Assembly (NCBI GenBank): GCA_034440575.1
Contig: JAOTOL010001563.1
Span: 518,001-582,000 of the forward strand
Length of the DNA stretch: 64,000 nt
Reading direction: 5' to 3'
Source of the DNA: Imbricaverruca yamaguchii
Taxonomy: Eukaryota > Arthropoda > Thecostraca > Neoverrucidae
In this document: positions 59,525 through 64,000 of the stretch, in pieces
Layout of the letters: the number at the start of each line of letters is the position of its first letter
Position numbering within the stretch: the stretch's first letter is position 1
Notes under the pieces: model-generated
The model's input: only the letters and a program-made list of their open reading frames with translations
The model's database searches: none
What the model was told of the DNA's origin: nothing
Position numbers and translations under genes: made by a program

Positions 59525-59734
59525 GAGTTGTCCCGGATGATGTTGCCCCAGGACGGCGACGAGTGCATGCGATCGCGACTGCCCTTCCGTCCGCCGTTGA
59601 TGACGTCGTCGACGGCCGACTTCATGGCGTCCTTGAGGGCCAGCTTGCTGAAGGTCTCCATGATCTTGGGGTCGCGGGTGGTGTCCTCGTGCGTCAGCAG
59701 TGGCCGCAGATACTTGTGGTTGAAGTGCTTAAAC
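59525..59734 (-). CDS. Na+/H+ exchanger tail, exon 1 of the visible set
   Basis: Minus strand: acceptor ttctgctgcag|GTTTAAG and donor AACTC|GTGAGT; one base in, two out. Text: FKHFNHKYLRPLLTHEDTT, RDPKIMETFSKLALKDAMK, a basic linker NGGRKGSRDRMHSSPS and WGNIIRDN. FNxKYLRPLL and KLxLKDAM correspond to the membrane-proximal cytosolic part of SLC9-type exchangers (human NHE1 has a related FNKKY segment). These proteins exchange external Na+ for internal H+ at the plasma membrane. The transmembrane transport domain should be encoded upstream, beyond the right edge of this window. The seven exons together give about 398 residues and all six junctions agree in phase. Confidence 0.8.
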
Positions 59735-60404
59735 CTGCAGCAGAACTTGGTGCGTCACAACGACAGGCGTCAGTGGCGGAAACAGGCGATGGTACTGAGA
59801 ACCGGATACCGCGAGTGGAACAGCAGCAACAGCAGCAGCACCACACGCGTGAGGACGCATCGGAACAGAGAACATAAATGAAACGGAACCGGCGATGGAA
59901 AGGGAGCCAGGTGCAGACACGGAAATTAAGGCGGAGACTCGGGCAGAGACGAAACACAAAGGAGGAGATAGAGATAATCCCGGTAATTGCAGAGGAAAAC
60001 TGCGTGGGATAAGGATAGGGAAGTGCATGGGAAGGAGCACGGGGAAGGATATGGAGATGAGGATGGGGGAGTGTGTGGGATGAAGATGGGGAAGTGTATG
60101 GGGATGGGGATGGAGATGGTGATGGTGATGGAGTGATGGGAATTGTATTTCTCACTTTTATGGAACGACAATAATTGCTCATGAGAACAACGAAGTTCAC
60201 AAGCCTATGCGTTGGAGCGGAACGCAGATAGCAGACAGCTTCGTCTAGGTAAGCGGCTGTAATAATCCATACCACAGACCCAGCCGCTCGGCCCGTGCCA
60301 CGCCGAACTTCCATCTTTCCCTTCAGAGAAAGACAGTTTCAGCTGCCATTCGTGCTCTTATTTACCCCCTGATGGGTAGAGTGTCAGCGGGCAAGTGACT
60401 CCCG
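59735..60404. other. Intronic sequence with purine-rich stretch
   Basis: 60000-60140 is a loose 'gggatgaagatggggaagtg' repetition. The ORF at 59694-60314 (minus) is low-complexity there and extends over the exon only as a shadow. No further exchanger exon is seen. Confidence 0.4.
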
Positions 60405-60595
60405 AGACTGGGGACTGGGGACCCCCGAGACCGGCAGCTGACTCAATGAGGCTGGGTATCCCCGAGAGCGGCAGCTGACTCAATGAGGCTGGGTATCCCC
60501 GAGACCGGCAGCTGACTCAATGAGGCTGGGTATCCCCGAGACCGGCAGCTGACTCAATGAGACTGGGTATCCCCGAGAGCGGCAGCTATTTCGGC
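60405..60595. repeat. 37-bp minisatellite
   Basis: Five units of 'ccccgagaccggcagctgac' plus 'tcaatgaggctgggtat'. Confidence 0.85.
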
Positions 60596-60599
60596 ATGC

Positions 60600-60738
60600 T
60601 TACATGGTATACAGATTGTGTGTAGTGCCTGATGTCAGGCTATGGTGTACAGATTGTATGTAGTGCCTGATGTCAGGCTATGGTGTACAGATTGCATGTA
60701 GTGCCTGATGTCAGGCTATGGTGTACAGATTGTGTGTA
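60600..60738. repeat. 38-bp minisatellite
   Basis: Four units of 'tggtgtacagattgtgtgta' plus 'gtgcctgatgtcaggcta'. Confidence 0.85.
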
Positions 60739-60807
60739 GTTGTAGTGAGCTGGTGCTGGAGCTGGCCCTGCGCCACGCAGGGCCGCCGGCGCCGGTGGCG
60801 CCGGTGT

Positions 60808-60860
60808 CACGTGGCACTCGGCGCGTCACGTGGTCACGTGGTCACTGTCACGTGGTCACG
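60808..60860. promoter_or_regulatory. Cluster of CACGTG E-boxes
   Basis: Four CACGTG words occur within about 50 bases in tcacgtggtcacgtggtcac-type text, about 220 bases upstream of the retrotransposon gag start. bHLH factors bind CACGTG in animals. Whether this is a promoter (for example in a retrotransposon leader) is untested. Confidence 0.35.
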
Positions 60861-61069
60861 GCCGTCGGCGGTTTCTGCAGCGCGGTCTGTGGTTGGGGCG
60901 GCTAGGTCGGCGGCGCGCGGGGGTGACTGCCGGCAGTTGGTCGAGGGGACGCGTGGCCGGTGCTCGTGGCTGGGTCGCCGGACACTGCCAATACACGTCC
61001 TTCCCCGTGCTCGGCACTTACTTTCTAACCGGCAACTACAAGCTATTTCGGCCATACGTTGCGAATACG

Positions 61070-61840
61070 ATGCCGGGGCACGGGGATGAAGAGGGAGAGC
61101 CGCGGGAGGCGACGTCGGGCGCGAGTGGATCGGTGAACTTCGCGGAGGTGTCGGGGACCCTGGGTGTGGCAGGCCCGCGTGATTTCGACACGCGCCACAT
61201 ACCCGAGTTCAGCGGGACAGTGAATGTGGCCGAGTGGTTTACGCGGGCAGAGAAACTGTGCCGACGACGCGGCGTCAACTTCGTGGACGTCATCCCGGAA
61301 CGGCTGACTGGGGCAGCCTTCGCTGTCTGGGAGCAGCTACCCGACAAGGCGCAGGACTCCATGGCGGCTGTCCGCGACGCGTTATACGACGCGTTCGCGT
61401 TAAACCGGCACGCCGCGTACGCCGCCTTCCAGGACCGAGAACTGCGACCAGGGGAGTCCGTGGACGCCTACTTGGCGGACCTGCGCCGCCTCATAGCGCT
61501 GGTCTCGGACGAGAAGCTCCCCGAGTCCATCCTGGACGCCAAATTCATATCGGGGCTGCCAGCACCGGTACGGAGCCAGCTAAAGGCAGGTACGCGAGCA
61601 CAGCGGATGGCGCTGCCGAGTCTCGTCCGCTTGGCCCGGGACATCCTGAGTGATGACCATCACGAGGTGCTGGCTGCGGCAGCAGCGTCGCGGCCCGCGC
61701 CCCCGCCGTCTCGTCAGGAAGCGCGGCGGCCACGACTACCGCGACGCTGCTGGACATGCGGGAGGGAGGGTCATCTCGCCGCGGCCTGCCCAAACGCATC
61801 GGGGGACGCGTCAGCGCGAGCGCCGTCTCCGGATCAGTAG
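61070..61840 (+). CDS. LTR retrotransposon gag
   Basis: 256 codons from the ATG at 61070 to TAG at 61838. The middle has the capsid-type pattern of Ty3/gypsy gag (ALYDAFALNR, FQDRELRPGESVDAYLADL, KFISGLPAPV). The C-terminus carries one CCHC zinc knuckle, CWTCGREGHLAAAC, for binding the element's RNA. Gag forms the particle that packages element RNA in the cytoplasm. I could not identify a 5' LTR or primer-binding site upstream; two minisatellites occupy 60405-60738. Confidence 0.85.
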   Translation: MPGHGDEEGEPREATSGASGSVNFAEVSGTLGVAGPRDFDTRHIPEFSGTVNVAEWFTRAEKLCRRRGVNFVDVIPERLTGAAFAVWEQLPDKAQDSMAAVRDALYDAFALNRHAAYAAFQDRELRPGESVDAYLADLRRLIALVSDEKLPESILDAKFISGLPAPVRSQLKAGTRAQRMALPSLVRLARDILSDDHHEVLAAAAASRPAPPPSRQEARRPRLPRRCWTCGREGHLAAACPNASGDASARAPSPDQ

Positions 61841-62104
61841 ATCGCGCCCTTCCGGTCGCCCGGATGCAAGTGGACGGCAGCGAGCGACGCGTGTTGGTGG
61901 ACTCCGGATGCACTGACACGCTCGTGTACCGAGGTTGCTGTCGGCGGTGGACGCCACGGACGGTGGAAATGAGAACCGTGAACGGGGGAACGTTACGGTG
62001 CAGTGGGTCGGTCACGGTCAAGGTGGAATACCAGGGCAGGCGAGTGATGCTCGCGGCGCTGGTTGTGCCAGACCGCCCGCTGGGTGTGGACGTGGTTCTG
62101 GGGT
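61756..62104 (+). CDS. Retrotransposon pol, protease segment
   Basis: Overlaps the end of gag in the -1 frame by 85 bases, as in elements that make pol by -1 frameshifting. The retropepsin active site is LVDSGCTDTLV, and the DVVLG segment near the end is the second typical protease motif. The frame breaks at about 62103 (ctggggtatg): the text MSGITALGGI that should follow continues in another frame. This is either a real lesion or a sequencing error in a G-run. Confidence 0.75.
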
Positions 62105-62284
62105 ATGTCGGGCATCACGGCCCTGGGTGGCATCAGCCTGCGGACACCGACAGACGTGCGGGTCTGTGCGGCGGCAGTTGAGGTCAACCGTCGGGACTTG
62201 GCCGTGGATGCAGCGGACTTCACGGCGCGATTCGCCGCGCGGACGGGCGAATGGACCGTGGCATGGGTGTGGGCAGACGGGAAC

Positions 62285-63167
62285 GGTCCCGGAGCCTGCG
62301 GAACCGAGTCGCGGAGTATGCGGTACCGCCGGCGGTTCGGCCGGCGTACGACGCTGAATTGGAGCTGTGGATCCGGGAGGGGTGGCTGCAGCCGTATGAC
62401 GAGCGGGTGGATGGCCCGGTCCGTGGCCTGATCCCTCTGATGGCGGTCCGGCAGCCGAATCGGGACAGGGTGCGCCCTGTCTTGGACTACCGTGAGTTGA
62501 ATGGCCACATTACCGCACACACCGCGGACGCGGACGTTTGTGCTGCCCAGCTTCGCCGCTGGCGACGGCACGGCGCTCACGTCGCGGTGGTGGACCTGCG
62601 GAAGGCGTACCTTCAGCTCCGGTTGGACCGGCGGCTGTGGCCGTATCAGACGGTGGAGGTGCGAGGCCAGAGGTATTGCCTGACTCGCGTCGGCTTTGGG
62701 CTGAACGTCGCGCCGCTCGTCATGAAGGCCGTGGTGCGGGCCGTCCTGCTCCAGGATGCCGCGGTGAACCGGGCGGTGCTGCCCTACGTGGACGATCTAC
62801 TGGTAGACGAGGACATTGTCAGCGCAGACCACGTCGTGGAGCACTTCGCCCGGTACGGTCTGGTCTGTAAGCCGCCGGAGCGGGCGGCCGAGGGAGCGCG
62901 ACTGCTCGGGCTGCGGGTGCGCGCGGAAGACGGAGAACTGTGCTGGCGCCGCGACAACCCGGTGGCCGCGCCCCCGGAGGTGCTGACACGTCGAGCGTTG
63001 TTCGCGTGGTGCGGCCACCTGGTGTCCCACCTGCCGGTGGTGGGGTGGCTGCGTCCGGCGGCCGCGTGGTTAAAGCGGCGCGTCAACGCCCTGACGACAG
63101 GCTGGGACGACCCGACAATGGACGCCGGGCTGCGCGAGCAGGTCGACTGTGTCGCGGTGCGGGTAAG
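62285..63167 (+). CDS. Retrotransposon pol, reverse transcriptase segment
   Basis: Frame 62251-63447. Reverse transcriptase motifs in order: RNRVAEYAVPPAVRPAYDAE (lead-in), VRPVLDYRELN, VAVVDLRKAYLQLRL (motif A Asp present), VGFGLNVAPLVMK and the active site LPYVDDLLVDE. All catalytic Asp residues are intact. The segment runs to a run of G at 63167-63173, after which RNase H reads in another frame. Confidence 0.85.
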
Positions 63168-63173
63168 GGGGGG

Positions 63174-64000
63174 CCGACCCGGCACGAGGCCCCTGGCAGC
63201 TGAAGGGGGACAAGTTGGTGGTGTGGACGGACGCCAGTTCCCTTGCTGCCGGGGTCATCCTGGAGGATCCGGTCAGTGGCGCTGTGGAGGACGCGAGCTG
63301 GCTACGGCCGGAGTCGAAGGCGGCCATGCACATCAACATGGCCGAGCTGGACGCGGCGCTCAGCGGTGTCAACATGGCGGTTGCGTGGGGGATTACCACC
63401 ATCGACCTTCGTACCGACTCGGCCACGGTTCACAAGTGGATCGATGACGCCCTGAGCGGCCGCTCTCGCCTGCGGACTAAGGCGCACGGGGAGATGCTTA
63501 TCCGCCGGAGGATCGACGTCATTCGACAGCTAGTGGAGGAGTTTCGCCTGAAGATGACGGTCCGCCTGGTAAAATCCGCGGACAACCCGGCGGACGCACT
63601 CACCCGTGTGCCAAAAGAGTGGCTTCGACTGCCGGACTCATCAACTGACGCGCCACCAGGCGCCGTCGCGGCAACCGTGGCCCCGCGACCAGACGCCGAC
63701 CCCGCCCGGATACGTGAGGTGCACGAGAACACCGGGCACCAGGGGGTCCGCCGGACGCTCTGGTATGTGCGTCGGAGCGAGGACGCGCGTGCCACCCGGT
63801 CAGCGGTGCGAGCGGTGATCCAGCAGTGCGATGTGTGCCAGTCCATCGACCCGGCACCTGCGCGCTGGCAGCGCGGGTCACTGAGCGTGCCGCTGACGTG
63901 GGAACGCCTAGCCATCGACGTTACCCACTACCGGGGCCGGTCGTACCTGACGGTGATCGACTGTGGGCCTTCCCGGTACGGGATGTGGCGGCTGCTGCGC
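63174..64000 (+). CDS. Retrotransposon pol, RNase H and start of integrase
   Basis: Frame open to the window end. RNase H: KLVVWTDASSLAAGVILED (first Asp), MAELDAALSGVN (Glu) and LRTDSATVHKW (Asp). Integrase: an H2C2 zinc-binding domain (HENTGHQGVRRTL ... QQCDVCQ) and the start of the catalytic core (LAIDVTHY, TVIDCG). The rest of the core lies beyond the window. Confidence 0.85.

Larger units (their letters stand above)
61070..64000 (+). mobile_element. LTR retrotransposon, truncated by the window end
   Basis: Order gag - protease - reverse transcriptase - RNase H - integrase. Order and motifs suggest a Ty3/gypsy-like element, though a BEL/Pao-type origin is not excluded by what I can read. 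The 3' LTR would lie beyond 64000. Three apparent frame breaks interrupt pol (near 62103, 62285 and 63170). High GC content throughout. Confidence 0.8.

Overview
This window is nuclear DNA of an animal, most likely an arthropod and possibly a crustacean. The evidence is interrupted genes with GT/AG introns, a C2H2 zinc-finger gene, a sodium/proton exchanger tail, a DNase II gene, several retroelement classes (non-LTR, Penelope-like, LTR, tRNA-derived SINE), and a very high load of minisatellites. The phylum is an inference from protein flavour; nothing here fixes the species.

Layout. 1-10.3 kb is gene-poor: diverged repeats, a TTAA-ended foldback element at 2.3-3.2 kb, and an AT-rich block with a decayed non-LTR retrotransposon whose 3' part is duplicated (8.4-9.9 kb). 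12.1-27.6 kb holds a plus-strand C2H2 zinc-finger gene in four exons (12135-12295, 18459-18812, 21277-21517, 26193-27605) whose phases join exactly. 27.6-37.5 kb is intergenic: another TTAA foldback element, GC-rich unknown sequence and four minisatellites. 37.6-59.7 kb is the 3' part of a minus-strand gene in seven exons (59734 down to 37573), whose joined product reads as the cytosolic tail of a plasma-membrane Na+/H+ exchanger. Its membrane domain must lie beyond 64 kb. A single-exon DNase II gene (50096-51250, plus strand) is nested in one of its introns. A Penelope-like remnant, a dead non-LTR reverse transcriptase and a SINE lie in other introns. 61-64 kb is an LTR retrotransposon cut by the window end.

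The most unusual property is that the introns are dominated by minisatellites, and many arrays begin exactly at a splice site. In five cases each repeat unit copies the adjacent exon-intron junction, so one intron carries from three to more than fifty copies of its own splice site. In three of these arrays the exon's reading frame also stays open far into the array, so failure to splice would add long repetitive peptide. I consider this the main candidate for an undescribed phenomenon here.

The zinc-finger and exchanger genes are convergent (3' ends at 27605 and 37573). Gene exons are GC-rich at third positions, while the surrounding unique DNA is nearer neutral or AT-rich.
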